64,000 bases of DNA from Streptomyces sp. NBC_01689 (GTDB lineage: Bacteria; Actinomycetota; Actinomycetes; Streptomycetales; Streptomycetaceae). The DNA is taken from the NCBI RefSeq assembly GCF_036250675.1, contig NZ_CP109592.1, positions 7,564,001 to 7,628,000 on the forward strand, given 5' to 3'. A program made the position numbers and the translations under genes. Position 1 is the stretch's first letter, and every line of letters begins with the position of its first letter. Below, one piece after another: positions 36,832-45,300 of the stretch. The notes beneath the pieces are model-generated. The model did no database searches and had not been told where the DNA came from. It saw only the letters and a list, made by a program, of their open reading frames with translations.

Positions 36832-37574
36832 CCGGCCCGACGCGGGCCCGGGTCCCGCGGGTCGTGTCGCTCGTGCCCTCGCTCACCGAGGCCGTCGCGG
36901 TGACCGTCCCCGGCGCGCTGGTCGGCGCGACCGACTGGTGCAGCCGCCCGGTGGACCTCGACGTCGCCCGGATCGGCGGCACCAAGAACCCCCGGATCGA
37001 GCGCATCGTCGAGATCGGCCCCGACCTGGTGGTGGCCAACGAGGAGGAGAACCGCGGTCCCGACCTCGACGCCCTGCGCGCCGCGGGGGTCGAGGTACTG
37101 GTCACGGAGGTCCGGGACGTGCCGGGCGCCGTCCGGGAGCTCGACCGGGTGCTGACCGCGTGCGGGGCACGGACCCGGCCGCGCTGGCTCGACGAGGCGG
37201 AGGCGACGTGGGCCTCGCCGCCCGCCCCCGTGCACCGGACGGCCGCGATCGTGCCGATCTGGCGACGCCCCTGGATGGTCCTCGGCCGCGACACCTTCGC
37301 CGGGGACGTGCTGGCACGCCTGGGCGTCGACAACGTGTACGCGGCGCACGAGGAGCGCTATCCCCGTGTCCCGCTCGCCGGGCTCCTCGCGGCGGCCCCG
37401 GAACTCGTGGTGCTGCCCGACGAGCCGTACCGCTTCACCGCCGACGACGGACCCGAGGCCTTCGGGCCCGTGCCCTGCGCGCTCGTCGACGGACGGCACC
37501 TGACCTGGTACGGACCGTCGCTCGCGCGGGCGCCGCGGGTCCTCAGCGAGGCGCTGCGAGCAGCGACCGGCTGA
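36828..37574 (+). CDS. BtuF-like helical-backbone metal receptor protein
   Basis: 248 residues of the periplasmic-binding-protein class III fold used for cobalamin and ferric siderophores: VVSLVPSLTEAVAVTVPG, LVGATDWC, GGTKNPRIERIVEIGPDLVVAN, and a final LVDGRHLTWYGPSL. It has no signal peptide or lipobox and no ABC transporter partner nearby, so it may act in the cytosol. GTG 36828 has GGGGA 8 nt upstream. Its 3' end overlaps the convergent TDT gene by 32 nt. Confidence 0.82.
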   Translation: MTGPTRARVPRVVSLVPSLTEAVAVTVPGALVGATDWCSRPVDLDVARIGGTKNPRIERIVEIGPDLVVANEEENRGPDLDALRAAGVEVLVTEVRDVPGAVRELDRVLTACGARTRPRWLDEAEATWASPPAPVHRTAAIVPIWRRPWMVLGRDTFAGDVLARLGVDNVYAAHEERYPRVPLAGLLAAAPELVVLPDEPYRFTADDGPEAFGPVPCALVDGRHLTWYGPSLARAPRVLSEALRAATG

Positions 37575-38667
37575 GCACGCCGCGCACGGTGTGGACGACG
37601 GCCACCGCCCAGGCGGCGACCAGGAGCGCGTACAGCGTGACGGCGAGCCCGTCGAAGGCCACGAGGCCGGTGTGCCGGGCCAGCGACCCGGCGCCGGTGA
37701 CACACGTCCCCACCGGGAAGGTGAACGCCCACCACGTCATGGAGAACCCCATGCCCCGGCGGCGGGCCCGTGCCACCATCGCGGCGGCCAGCGCGAGCCA
37801 CAGCAGTGCGAAGCCCATGACGGGGACGCCGTAGAGCACCGCCAGGAGGGTGAAGCCCTGGTCGTACGGCGCCGGTACGACGCCCGGCGCGGAGTCGGCG
37901 AACTTGCCGGTGGCGGTCGTGGACTGGCCGAGCGGGCCGAGGACGAGGAACAGCGTGGGGGTGAGGGCGAGCGGCAGCGGCCCCCCGGTGAGGAGCCGGC
38001 CGAAGATCACCGGCAGTGTCACGAAGGTGGCCAGCAGGCTGAGCCCGAAGAGGGCGAAGCAGCCGAGGAGCAGCGTCTCGCGGGCCTGCCCCGGCGGGAG
38101 GTGCGGGACCAGCAGCGGTCCGACGGCGGCGGAGACCATGGGCGCGACGAGCGGCAGCAGCCAGACGGGGGTGGCCTGGTCGGGCCGGATGCGGTGGTGC
38201 ACGACCATCAGGTACGGGACGGCCAGGGCGGCGGCGAGCGCGGCCACCGTCCCCACACCGAACAGCACGGCGTCCACGGCGACCGCGGCGGGTGTGCCGA
38301 TCCAGTCCCGGCCGACGACGAGCGTGGCGCCGCCCACCGCCAGCAGCGCCATCGCGAGGCAGCCGTAGAAGGGCGCCGCCGCCGGGTCGAGCAGGTGGGC
38401 GCGGGCCTGGTCGCGGTGGTGGGTCCAGTGCAGGGCACGGGCACCGAGCAGGGTCACCAGCAGGACGGCCGAGAGCACCCAGACGACCAGGCAGAAGGTC
38501 CGCAGGCCTGGGAGGTCACCCGGCAGTCCGGCCCCCGCGGTGGCCACGATCGCCGTGCCCATGACCGAGGCGTACCAGTTGGGGCCGAGGTGGCGGACGG
38601 CGGCGGCGCGCGGTCGCCGGGTTCCGGCGGTGGCGAGCGGGGCGACGGGACGGGCTGCGGTGACCAT
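37543..38667 (-). CDS. TDT-family (TehA/SLAC1-like) transporter
   Basis: 374 residues with about 10 membrane helices of the tellurite-resistance/dicarboxylate transporter family, which includes sulfite and malate exporters. It begins HLGPNWYASVMGTAIVATAG, the conserved N-terminal helix, and has GFSMTWWAFTFPVGTC near the end, typical of the family. ATG 38667 has GTGGAG nearby. It is divergent from a LysR gene whose promoter holds a T-N11-A motif, so it is probably inducible. Substrate unknown. Confidence 0.88.
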   Translation of the reverse strand: MVTAARPVAPLATAGTRRPRAAAVRHLGPNWYASVMGTAIVATAGAGLPGDLPGLRTFCLVVWVLSAVLLVTLLGARALHWTHHRDQARAHLLDPAAAPFYGCLAMALLAVGGATLVVGRDWIGTPAAVAVDAVLFGVGTVAALAAALAVPYLMVVHHRIRPDQATPVWLLPLVAPMVSAAVGPLLVPHLPPGQARETLLLGCFALFGLSLLATFVTLPVIFGRLLTGGPLPLALTPTLFLVLGPLGQSTTATGKFADSAPGVVPAPYDQGFTLLAVLYGVPVMGFALLWLALAAAMVARARRRGMGFSMTWWAFTFPVGTCVTGAGSLARHTGLVAFDGLAVTLYALLVAAWAVAVVHTVRGVLSRSLLAAPR

Positions 38668-38715
38668 GGCTCCACGGTCCCGCCACCACGGGTTCCCCAC
38701 CAGAGAGCACGGGTC

Positions 38716-38731
38716 TATGAGGGCATAAGCT
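38716..38731. promoter_or_regulatory. LysR-type box and -10 between tdt and lysR
   Basis: TATGAGGGCATA (38716-38727) is an inverted repeat that also satisfies the T-N11-A pattern of LysR regulators. It overlaps TAAGCT (38726-38731), the presumed -10 of the leaderless lysR gene (ATG 38738), which suggests autorepression. Confidence 0.5.
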
Positions 38732-38737
38732 GACTTT

Positions 38738-39721
38738 ATGGGTACGAGTGCGGAGGGGTCGACGGGCGGCCGGGCGGCGCGCGCCGGGGAGCCGGCCGGG
38801 AGCCGGGGCACGGGCGAGCCGGCCGCGGCCGGGATCGCGCACCGGGTACCGGATCTCGGGGCGCTGGAGCTGCTGCTCGCGGTGGCCCGGCTCGGGAGCC
38901 TCGGACGGGCGGCGCGGGAGCTGGGGATCACCCAGCCCGCGGCCAGCAGCCGCGTCCGCTCCATGGAACGGCAGCTCGGCGTGGCGCTCGTCGACCGCTC
39001 GCCCAGGGGGTCGCGGCTCACGGACGCCGGCGCGCTCGTCACGGACTGGGCGCGGCGGGTCGTGGAGGCGGCCGAGGCGTTCGACGCGGGGGCGCAGGCG
39101 CTGCGGGACCGGCGCGACTCGCGGCTGCGAGTGGCGGCGAGCATGACGATCGCCGAGTATCTGCTGCCCGGCTGGCTGATCGCGCTGCGCGGGCAGCGCC
39201 CGGACACGGCGGTCTCCCTGCTCGCGGGCAACTCCGCCGCCGTCGCCGAACGCCTCCTCACGGGCGAGGCGGACCTCGGCTTCGTGGAGGGACTCTCCGT
39301 TCCCGCCGGTCTGGACTCGGCGGTCATCGCCCACGACCGGCTGATCGTGGTGACGGCACCGGGGCACCCGTGGGCACGGCGCCGGACGCCTCTGGAGGGA
39401 CCGGAACTCGCGGCGACCCCGCTGATCCTGCGGGAGGAGGGGTCGGGTACCCGCCAGGTGCTCGACACGGCGCTGGGAGGTCTGGCCCGGCCGCTGATCG
39501 AGCTGTCCTCGACGACGGCGGTCAAGGCCGCCGCGGTCAGCGGCGCGGGCCCCGCCGTCCTGAGCGAACTGGCCCTCGGAGAGGAGCTCTCCACACACCG
39601 CCTGGTGAGCGTCCCGCTCTCCGGTGTCGAGCTGCGCCGCGCGCTGCGGGCGGTCTGGCCCACGGGCCACCGCCCGACGGGCCCGGCACGTGACCTGCTG
39701 GCACTGACACGCGGGACGTAG
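38738..39721 (+). CDS. LysR-family transcriptional regulator
   Basis: 327 residues. After a disordered ~40-residue extension, the winged HTH is LELLLAVARLGSLGRAARELGITQPAASSRVRSMERQLGVALVDRSPRGSRLTDAG; the effector domain starts RLRVAASMTIAEYLLPGWL. The subgroup resembles regulators of anion and sulfur metabolism. ATG 38738 has no Shine-Dalgarno and TAAGCT 6 nt upstream. Divergent TDT transporter is the likely target. Confidence 0.9.
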   Translation: MGTSAEGSTGGRAARAGEPAGSRGTGEPAAAGIAHRVPDLGALELLLAVARLGSLGRAARELGITQPAASSRVRSMERQLGVALVDRSPRGSRLTDAGALVTDWARRVVEAAEAFDAGAQALRDRRDSRLRVAASMTIAEYLLPGWLIALRGQRPDTAVSLLAGNSAAVAERLLTGEADLGFVEGLSVPAGLDSAVIAHDRLIVVTAPGHPWARRRTPLEGPELAATPLILREEGSGTRQVLDTALGGLARPLIELSSTTAVKAAAVSGAGPAVLSELALGEELSTHRLVSVPLSGVELRRALRAVWPTGHRPTGPARDLLALTRGT

Positions 39722-39881
39722 CGGCGGGGTCGGTGCGGCGCCGGGTCCTGGTGGCGCGCGGTGCGCCGGGACCGTTCCCCGCCCCGGGTTCGTCACGCGC
39801 CGCGCGCCGACGCCCGGACGCCGACGGCACGGGAGGCCGCCCATACCCTGCCGGCTCAGGACAACGCCGTACCGCGCCGGC

Positions 39882-40565
39882 TCAGGACGCCGCCCGCACC
39901 AGCGCCTGTACGACCCGGAGGTCCTCGCCCATCTCCGGGTGCCACTGCACGCCCAGCACCCAGCCGGGGCCGGGGAGTTCGACCGCCTCGACCGTGCCGT
40001 CCGCGGCGTGCGCCGACGCCGTCAGGCCCCGGCCGAGACGGTCCACCGCCTGATGGTGGTAGGTCGGCACGGCGCAGGACTCCGGGGCGATCGTCGCGTA
40101 CCGCGTGCCCGGTACGGGGGTGACGTCGTGCCGGCCGAAGACGCCGATGTCCTTCACATGGCCCTCGATGTGCTGCACGAGTGTGCCGCCGAGGGCGACG
40201 TTGAGGAGCTGCATGCCTCTGCAGATGCCGAGGAGCGGTGTCCCGGCGTCCAGCGCGGCCCGGATCAGGGCGAGTTCCCAGGCGTCGCGGCGGGGAGCCG
40301 GCGGGCCCGTCCGCGGGGAGCGCTCGGCGTCGTAGTGGACCGGGTCGACGTCAGGACCACCGGCGACGACGAGACCGTCGAGACGGGCGACCGCCGAGGC
40401 CGCCTGTGAGGGATCGTCCGGCGGCAGCAGCGCCGCGAGCCCGCCGGACCGCTGGACCAGCCGCGGATAGCCGGCCGGCAGCAGCACGGCCTCCAGCTCC
40501 CACACACCCCAGCGCGCCCCGGACTCCAGATACGTGCTCACGCCGATCAGCGGTCTGCTGCCCAC
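39882..40565 (-). CDS. Gamma-glutamyl-amine hydrolase (class I glutamine amidotransferase-like, C26)
   Basis: 227 residues. Nucleophile Cys115 in LLGICRGMQLLNVALGGTL and the partner His in LGVQWHPEM form the C26 triad; VAGGPDVDP is the oxyanion loop. PuuD-type enzymes cleave gamma-glutamyl amines such as gamma-Glu-GABA. Position 1 kb from a glnA4-type ligase suggests it removes the glutamyl group at the end of that pathway. GTG 40565 with AGGGAG 8 nt upstream. It is a separate transcript on the minus strand with its own repeats upstream. Confidence 0.88.
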   Translation of the reverse strand: MGSRPLIGVSTYLESGARWGVWELEAVLLPAGYPRLVQRSGGLAALLPPDDPSQAASAVARLDGLVVAGGPDVDPVHYDAERSPRTGPPAPRRDAWELALIRAALDAGTPLLGICRGMQLLNVALGGTLVQHIEGHVKDIGVFGRHDVTPVPGTRYATIAPESCAVPTYHHQAVDRLGRGLTASAHAADGTVEAVELPGPGWVLGVQWHPEMGEDLRVVQALVRAAS

Positions 40566-40576
40566 TCTGCGCTCCC

Positions 40577-40600
40577 TGTCGGATTCAATCTGTCGGATTC
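40577..40600. promoter_or_regulatory. Direct repeats upstream of the C26 hydrolase
   Basis: TGTCGGATTC occurs at 40577-40586 and 40591-40600, followed by GAATTCAATGGAACGG. The AT-rich patch in an otherwise GC-rich region marks the hydrolase promoter/operator zone (minus strand gene starts at 40565). Confidence 0.5.
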
Positions 40601-40789
40601 GAATTCAATGGAACGGAATCATGCCTTTGACGGATGCTCTCACTCCCGCATCCTCAGCCCCCGCAACCCCGCGACCCAGCGGGCCGGGCGGACCGGGCGG
40701 GACATCGGCCCACCGCACGACCCACACGCCCCACGCGGTCGCGTGTCGCGCGTCGGGTGTCACGCGTCGCGCCACGGAGCGGCCCGCGG

Positions 40790-41536
40790 TCACGCCAGGA
40801 AGCCCCGCAGCAGCGCCGCCGTTCCGGCGCAGTGTTCGCGCATCATCTCCCGCGCCCCGTCCGCGTCCCCGTCGAGCACGGCCCCGACCAGCGCGGCGTG
40901 TTGGCGCTGGGAGTGTTCCAGGTTGCGCACCAGGAGCGGGATGCAGTCGAGCAGGTCGTTGACGGACGCCCGGACGGCCGCGTACTGCGCCGTCAGTGAC
41001 GGGGAACCGGCCAGTTCGGCGAGGGTGAGGTGGAGCATCGTGTCCACCCGGCGGTAGTCGGCCAGCGGCGCGTCCTGGGTGCGGGCCAGCGCCTCGCGCA
41101 GCCGGTCCGCCCGGTCGGCGTCGAGCCCGTGGGCCGCGCACAGCCCGGCCGCGCCCACCTCCAGCACCTCCCGGAAGCGCAGCACGTCCTCGATGTCGAC
41201 CCCGGCGATCCGGCGGCGCAGCTCGTCCTGGCCGGGTGCCGTGTCCCTGGACCGTACGAAGGTGCCGCCGTACCGGCCGCGCCGCGACTCCACCAGACCC
41301 TGGTCCTGCAGCACCTTCAGCACCTCGCGCAGGGTCACCCGGCTGATCCCGAGCCGCTCCGCCAGCTCCCGCTCCGCGGGCAGCCGCTGGCCGCCCGGCA
41401 CCAGGCCGAGCCGCACCACCTGGAGGATCTGCTCCAGCGCCTCCTCGAAACCGTTGCCCGCCCGCACCGGGCGCAGCACCGGCGCGAGACCGTCCCCCGC
41501 GCCTCCCGGACCACGGTCGGGACCCGCCTGCGTCAT
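40790..41536 (-). CDS. FadR-subfamily GntR transcriptional regulator
   Basis: 248 residues: winged HTH (about 35-95; GQRLPAERELAERLGISRVTLREVLKVLQDQGLVESRRGRYGGTFV) and FCD ligand domain with metal-binding histidines (about 110-235; RVDTMLHLTLAELAG, EHSQRQHAALVGAVLDGD). ATG 41536 has AAGGGGG about 10 nt upstream and is preferred over TTG 41557. It is divergent from the glnA4 operon, the natural target, with paired direct repeats between. Confidence 0.9.
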   Translation of the reverse strand: MTQAGPDRGPGGAGDGLAPVLRPVRAGNGFEEALEQILQVVRLGLVPGGQRLPAERELAERLGISRVTLREVLKVLQDQGLVESRRGRYGGTFVRSRDTAPGQDELRRRIAGVDIEDVLRFREVLEVGAAGLCAAHGLDADRADRLREALARTQDAPLADYRRVDTMLHLTLAELAGSPSLTAQYAAVRASVNDLLDCIPLLVRNLEHSQRQHAALVGAVLDGDADGAREMMREHCAGTAALLRGFLA

Positions 41537-41560
41537 CCGGTCGTGCCCCCTTCCCAAGCA

Positions 41561-41592
41561 ATGGTTCTCGGCAATACCTTATGGCTCTCGGC
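41561..41592. promoter_or_regulatory. Paired direct repeats between fadR-type and glnA4 genes
   Basis: ATGGTTCTCGGC (41561-41572) and ATGGCTCTCGGC (41581-41592) are repeated with a 20-bp period, close to two DNA helical turns, in the 77-bp divergent region. Candidate binding sites of the FadR-type protein or paired promoter elements. Confidence 0.5.
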
Positions 41593-41613
41593 TGACCGAA
41601 GGAGGCTTTTCCG

Positions 41614-42984
41614 GTGGCAGACCGCACACCCCCGCTCGCTGTCGAGGAACTGCGCGCCCTCGTCGCGGACGGCGAGATCGACACCGTCGTCCTGGCCTTC
41701 CCCGACATGCAGGGCCGCCTCCAGGGAAAGCGGTTCGCCGCGCGCTTCTTCCTGGAGGAGGTCCTCGAACACGGCACCGAGGGCTGCAACTACCTCCTCG
41801 CCGTCGACACCGAGATGAACACCGTCGACGGCTACGCCATGTCCTCGTGGGAGCGGGGCTACGGCGACTTCGCCATGCACCCCGACCCCGGCACCCTGCG
41901 CCGGGTCCCCTGGAACGCGGGCACCGCCCTGCTCATCGCCGACCTCGCCTGGAACGACGGTTCTCCCGTGGTCGCGGCCCCCCGCCAGATCCTGCGCCGC
42001 CAGCTCGACCGGCTCGCCGAGCGGGGCCTGACCGCCCAGGTCGGCACCGAACTCGAGTTCATCGTCTTCAAGGACACCTACGAGCAGGCCTGGGACGCGC
42101 GCTACCGGGGTCTCACCCCGGCGAACCAGTACAACATCGACTACTCGGTCCTGGGGACCGGACGCATCGAGCCGCTGCTGCGCCGCATCCGCAACGAGAT
42201 GCAGGCCGCGGGCCTGACCGTCGAGTCCGCCAAGGGCGAGTGCAACCCGGGACAGCACGAGATCGCCTTCAAGTACGACGAGGCACTCGTCACCTGCGAC
42301 CAGCACGCCGTCTACAAGACGGGCGCCAAGGAGATCGCCTCCCAGGAGGGCGTCTCGCTCACCTTCATGGCCAAGTACGACGAGCGCGAGGGCAACTCCT
42401 GCCACATCCACCTCTCGCTCGCGGACGCCGACGGCACGAACGTGATGGCGGGCTCCGCGCAGGACCCCGGCGGCATGTCCGAGACCATGCGCCGGTTCCT
42501 CGCCGGACAGCTCGCCGCGCTCAGGGACTTCTCACTCCTCTACGCGCCCAACATCAACTCGTACAAGCGCTTCCAGCCCGGCTCGTTCGCGCCGACCGCC
42601 GTCGCCTGGGGGTACGACAACCGCACCTGCGCCCTGCGCGTGGTCGGGCACGGCCGCTCCCTGCGTTTCGAGAACCGGCTGCCCGGCGGTGACGTCAACC
42701 CGCATCTGGCCGTCGCCGGCCTCGTCGCGGCCGGCCTGTACGGCATCGAGCAGAAACTCGAACTGCCCGAGGCGTGCACGGGCAACGCGTACACCGCGGC
42801 GTACGAGCACGTGCCGACCACCCTGCGCGAGGCCGCCGAGCTCTGGGAGAACAGCCCCATCGCCCGCGCCGCCTTCGGTGACGAGGTGGTCGCGCACTAC
42901 CGCAACATGGCCCGCGTCGAGCTGGAGGCCTTCGACGCCGCGGTGACCGACTGGGAGCTGCGCCGCTCCTTCGAACGCATGTGA
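41614..42984 (+). CDS. glnA4: Glutamine-synthetase-like gamma-glutamyl-amine ligase (GlnA4 type)
   Basis: 456 residues with the glutamine synthetase catalytic fold: GTELEFIVFKDTYEQAWDARYRGL, AKGECNPGQHEIAFKYDEAL, GNSCHIHLSL, and APNINSYKRFQPGSFAPTAVAWGYDNR. The synteny (regulator, hydrolase, aldehyde dehydrogenase) matches GlnA4 of S. coelicolor, reported as gamma-glutamylethanolamide synthetase. It glutamylates an amine at the expense of ATP, opening a catabolic route. GTG 41614 with AAGGAGG 8 nt upstream. Its stop overlaps the aldehyde dehydrogenase GTG (GTGA). Confidence 0.85.
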   Translation: MADRTPPLAVEELRALVADGEIDTVVLAFPDMQGRLQGKRFAARFFLEEVLEHGTEGCNYLLAVDTEMNTVDGYAMSSWERGYGDFAMHPDPGTLRRVPWNAGTALLIADLAWNDGSPVVAAPRQILRRQLDRLAERGLTAQVGTELEFIVFKDTYEQAWDARYRGLTPANQYNIDYSVLGTGRIEPLLRRIRNEMQAAGLTVESAKGECNPGQHEIAFKYDEALVTCDQHAVYKTGAKEIASQEGVSLTFMAKYDEREGNSCHIHLSLADADGTNVMAGSAQDPGGMSETMRRFLAGQLAALRDFSLLYAPNINSYKRFQPGSFAPTAVAWGYDNRTCALRVVGHGRSLRFENRLPGGDVNPHLAVAGLVAAGLYGIEQKLELPEACTGNAYTAAYEHVPTTLREAAELWENSPIARAAFGDEVVAHYRNMARVELEAFDAAVTDWELRRSFERM

Positions 42985-44453
42985 GGTCCTTCTTGTCGCA
43001 CGAGTCGCACGAGTCGCACGAGTCGCACGAGTCGCACGAGTCGCACGAGTCGCACGAGTCGCACGAGTCGCGACCCCCGGTCGTCCACGAGCTGCGGGTG
43101 CTCGACCCGGCCACCGAGGAGGTCGTCGCCACCGTCCCTGCCGCCACCGCGGCCGACGTCGACGCCGCCGTCCTGCGGGCGTCCCGGGCGCAGGTCCGCT
43201 GGGCCGTGCTGGCGCCCGGTGACCGGGCCCGGCTGCTGCGCCGGTTCGCCGTGGTCGTCGACGAACACCGCGAGGAACTCGCCCGGCTCGAGGTCCGCGA
43301 GGCCGGGCACACCATCGGCAACGCCCGCTGGGAGGCGGGCAACGTCCGTGACCTGCTCGACTACGCGGCCGGGGGAGTCGAGCGCCTGACCGGCCGTCAG
43401 ATCCCGGTGCCGGGCGGACTCGACGTCACCCTCCTCGAACCTCTCGGAGTCGTGGGGGTCATCGCCCCGTGGAACTTCCCGATGCCGATCGCGGCCTGGG
43501 GCACCGCCCCCGCGCTCGCGGCCGGCAACGCGGTCCTCCTCAAGCCCGCCGAGACGACGCCCCTGACGGCGCTGCGGCTGGCCGAACTCGCCCTGGAGGC
43601 CGGCCTTCCCGAGCACCTCCTCCAGGTGCTCCCCGGCGCGGGCCCCGTCGCGGGTGACGCCCTGGTCGAGCACCCCGGCGTCGCGAAGATCGTCTTCACG
43701 GGGTCCACGAGCGTGGGCAAACAGGTGTTGGCAAAGGGTGCGGCCCTTCTCAAGCGCGTCACCCTGGAGCTCGGCGGCAAGAGCCCCAACATCGTCTTCG
43801 CCGACGCCGACATCGAGGCCGCCGCGGCCGCCGCCCCCATGTCCTTCCTCGACAACTCGGGCCAGGACTGCTGCGCCCGCACCCGCATCCTCGTCCAGCG
43901 CTCCGTGTACGAACGCTTCCTCGGGCTGCTCGCCCCGGCGATCGAGTCCGTCGTCGTCGGGGACCCGTCCGACGAGGCGACACAGATGGGCCCGCTGATC
44001 TCCCGGGCACAGCTGGAGCGCGTACGGTCGTACGTCCCCGCCGACCTCGCCGGCATCCGCGGCAAGGCACCCGAGGGCCGTGGCTTCTGGTTCCCGCCCA
44101 CCGTCCTCACGGACGTCGAGCCGCACGCGCGGGTGGCCGTCGAGGAGGTCTTCGGACCGGTCGCCGTGGTGCTGCCCTTCGAGGACGAGGCGGACGCGGT
44201 CCGGCTCGCCAACGCCACCGACTACGGACTCGCCGGCTCCGTCTGGACCCGGGACGTCGGACGGGCGCTGCGCGTGTCGGGAGCCGTCCGGGCCGGCAAC
44301 CTCTCCGTCAACTCCCACTCCAGCGTCCGCTACTGGACCCCCTTCGGCGGCTTCAAGCAGTCGGGGATCGGCCGTGAGCTCGGCCCGGACGCCCTCACCG
44401 CCTTCACCGAGACCAAGAACGTCTTCATCAGCACGGAGGGCCCCGCACAGTGA
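42981..44453 (+). CDS. NAD-dependent aldehyde dehydrogenase with (Ser-His-Glu) repeat N-terminus
   Basis: 490-residue ALDH superfamily enzyme. NAD site PWNFPMPIAAW and FTGSTSVGKQV, Glu in LELGGKSPNIVF and catalytic Cys297/298 in GQDCCARTR. It would oxidise the aldehyde formed from the glutamylated amine. The first 30 residues are MRSFL followed by eight SHE triplets from a perfect 9-bp repeat. This makes a His-rich tail that could bind metal, or be an artefact of start choice. GTG 42981 overlaps the glnA4 stop; GTG 44450 of the next gene overlaps its stop. Confidence 0.9.
   Translation: MRSFLSHESHESHESHESHESHESHESHESRPPVVHELRVLDPATEEVVATVPAATAADVDAAVLRASRAQVRWAVLAPGDRARLLRRFAVVVDEHREELARLEVREAGHTIGNARWEAGNVRDLLDYAAGGVERLTGRQIPVPGGLDVTLLEPLGVVGVIAPWNFPMPIAAWGTAPALAAGNAVLLKPAETTPLTALRLAELALEAGLPEHLLQVLPGAGPVAGDALVEHPGVAKIVFTGSTSVGKQVLAKGAALLKRVTLELGGKSPNIVFADADIEAAAAAAPMSFLDNSGQDCCARTRILVQRSVYERFLGLLAPAIESVVVGDPSDEATQMGPLISRAQLERVRSYVPADLAGIRGKAPEGRGFWFPPTVLTDVEPHARVAVEEVFGPVAVVLPFEDEADAVRLANATDYGLAGSVWTRDVGRALRVSGAVRAGNLSVNSHSSVRYWTPFGGFKQSGIGRELGPDALTAFTETKNVFISTEGPAQ
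42996..43067. repeat. Eight perfect 9-bp tandem repeats
   Basis: TCGCACGAG repeated eight times without error, in-frame at the N-terminus of the aldehyde dehydrogenase. A ninth unit is truncated (TCGCGA). The perfect array implies recent expansion. Confidence 0.97.
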
Positions 44454-45277
44454 CCGAAGCCACCGCAGGTACCGAAGCCACCCCGGGCGCCGGAGCGACC
44501 GGAGGCACCGTCTGCCGCCGTCTGGTCGGCCGCACCGCCGTCATCACCGGCGCCGGCAGCGGCATCGGACTCGCCACCGCACGCCGGCTCGCCTCCGAGG
44601 GCGCCCACGTCGTCTGCGGCGACATCGACGAGGTCGGCGGCAAGGCGGCCGCCGACGAGGTCGGCGGGATCTTCGTCAAGGTCGACGTCACCGACCCCGA
44701 GCAGGTCGAGGCGCTGTTCCGGACCGCGTACGACACCTACGGCTCGGTCGACGTCGCCTTCAACAACGCGGGCATCTCGCCGCCCGACGACGACTCCATC
44801 CTGGACACCGGCCTGGAGGCCTGGAAGCGCGTCCAGGAGGTCAATCTCACCTCCGTCTACCTGTGCTGCAAGGCAGCGATCCCCTACATGCGCCGTCAGG
44901 GCCGGGGCTCCATCATCAACACGGCGTCCTTCGTCGCCCGGATGGGCGCGGCGACCTCCCAGATCTCGTACACGGCCTCCAAGGGCGGTGTGCTCGCCAT
45001 GTCCCGCGAGCTGGGCGTGCAGTTCGCCCGCGAGGGCATCCGCGTCAACGCCCTGTGCCCCGGGCCGGTCAACACCCCGCTCCTGCGGGAGCTGTTCGCC
45101 AAGGACCCCGAACGCGCCGCGCGCCGCCTCGTCCACATCCCGGTCGGCCGGTTCGCCGAGGCCGAGGAGATCGCCGCGGCGGTCGCCTTCCTCGCCAGCG
45201 ACGACTCCTCCTTCGTGAACGCCTCCGACTTCCTGGTGGACGGAGGGATCTCGGGCGCGTACGTCACGCCCCTGTAG
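44450..45277 (+). CDS. Short-chain dehydrogenase/reductase
   Basis: 275 residues, classical SDR: TGAGSGIG near 39-46, NNAG, catalytic SYTASK (Tyr-x3-Lys), and RVNALCPGPVNTPLL. A 27-residue Thr/Ala/Gly-rich extension precedes the fold. It ends the glnA4 operon (GTGA overlap) and likely acts on an alcohol/aldehyde intermediate of the amine pathway; 3-oxoacyl-ACP reductase-like enzymes share these motifs, so substrate is open. Confidence 0.88.
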   Translation: MTEATAGTEATPGAGATGGTVCRRLVGRTAVITGAGSGIGLATARRLASEGAHVVCGDIDEVGGKAAADEVGGIFVKVDVTDPEQVEALFRTAYDTYGSVDVAFNNAGISPPDDDSILDTGLEAWKRVQEVNLTSVYLCCKAAIPYMRRQGRGSIINTASFVARMGAATSQISYTASKGGVLAMSRELGVQFAREGIRVNALCPGPVNTPLLRELFAKDPERAARRLVHIPVGRFAEAEEIAAAVAFLASDDSSFVNASDFLVDGGISGAYVTPL

Positions 45278-45300
45278 GCATCCCGGTGTAGGCACGACCC

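Noticed and set aside
42996..43067. CRISPR-like array at the 9-bp repeats
   Set aside because: Units are 9 bp, contiguous and in-frame in a gene; no spacers or cas genes.
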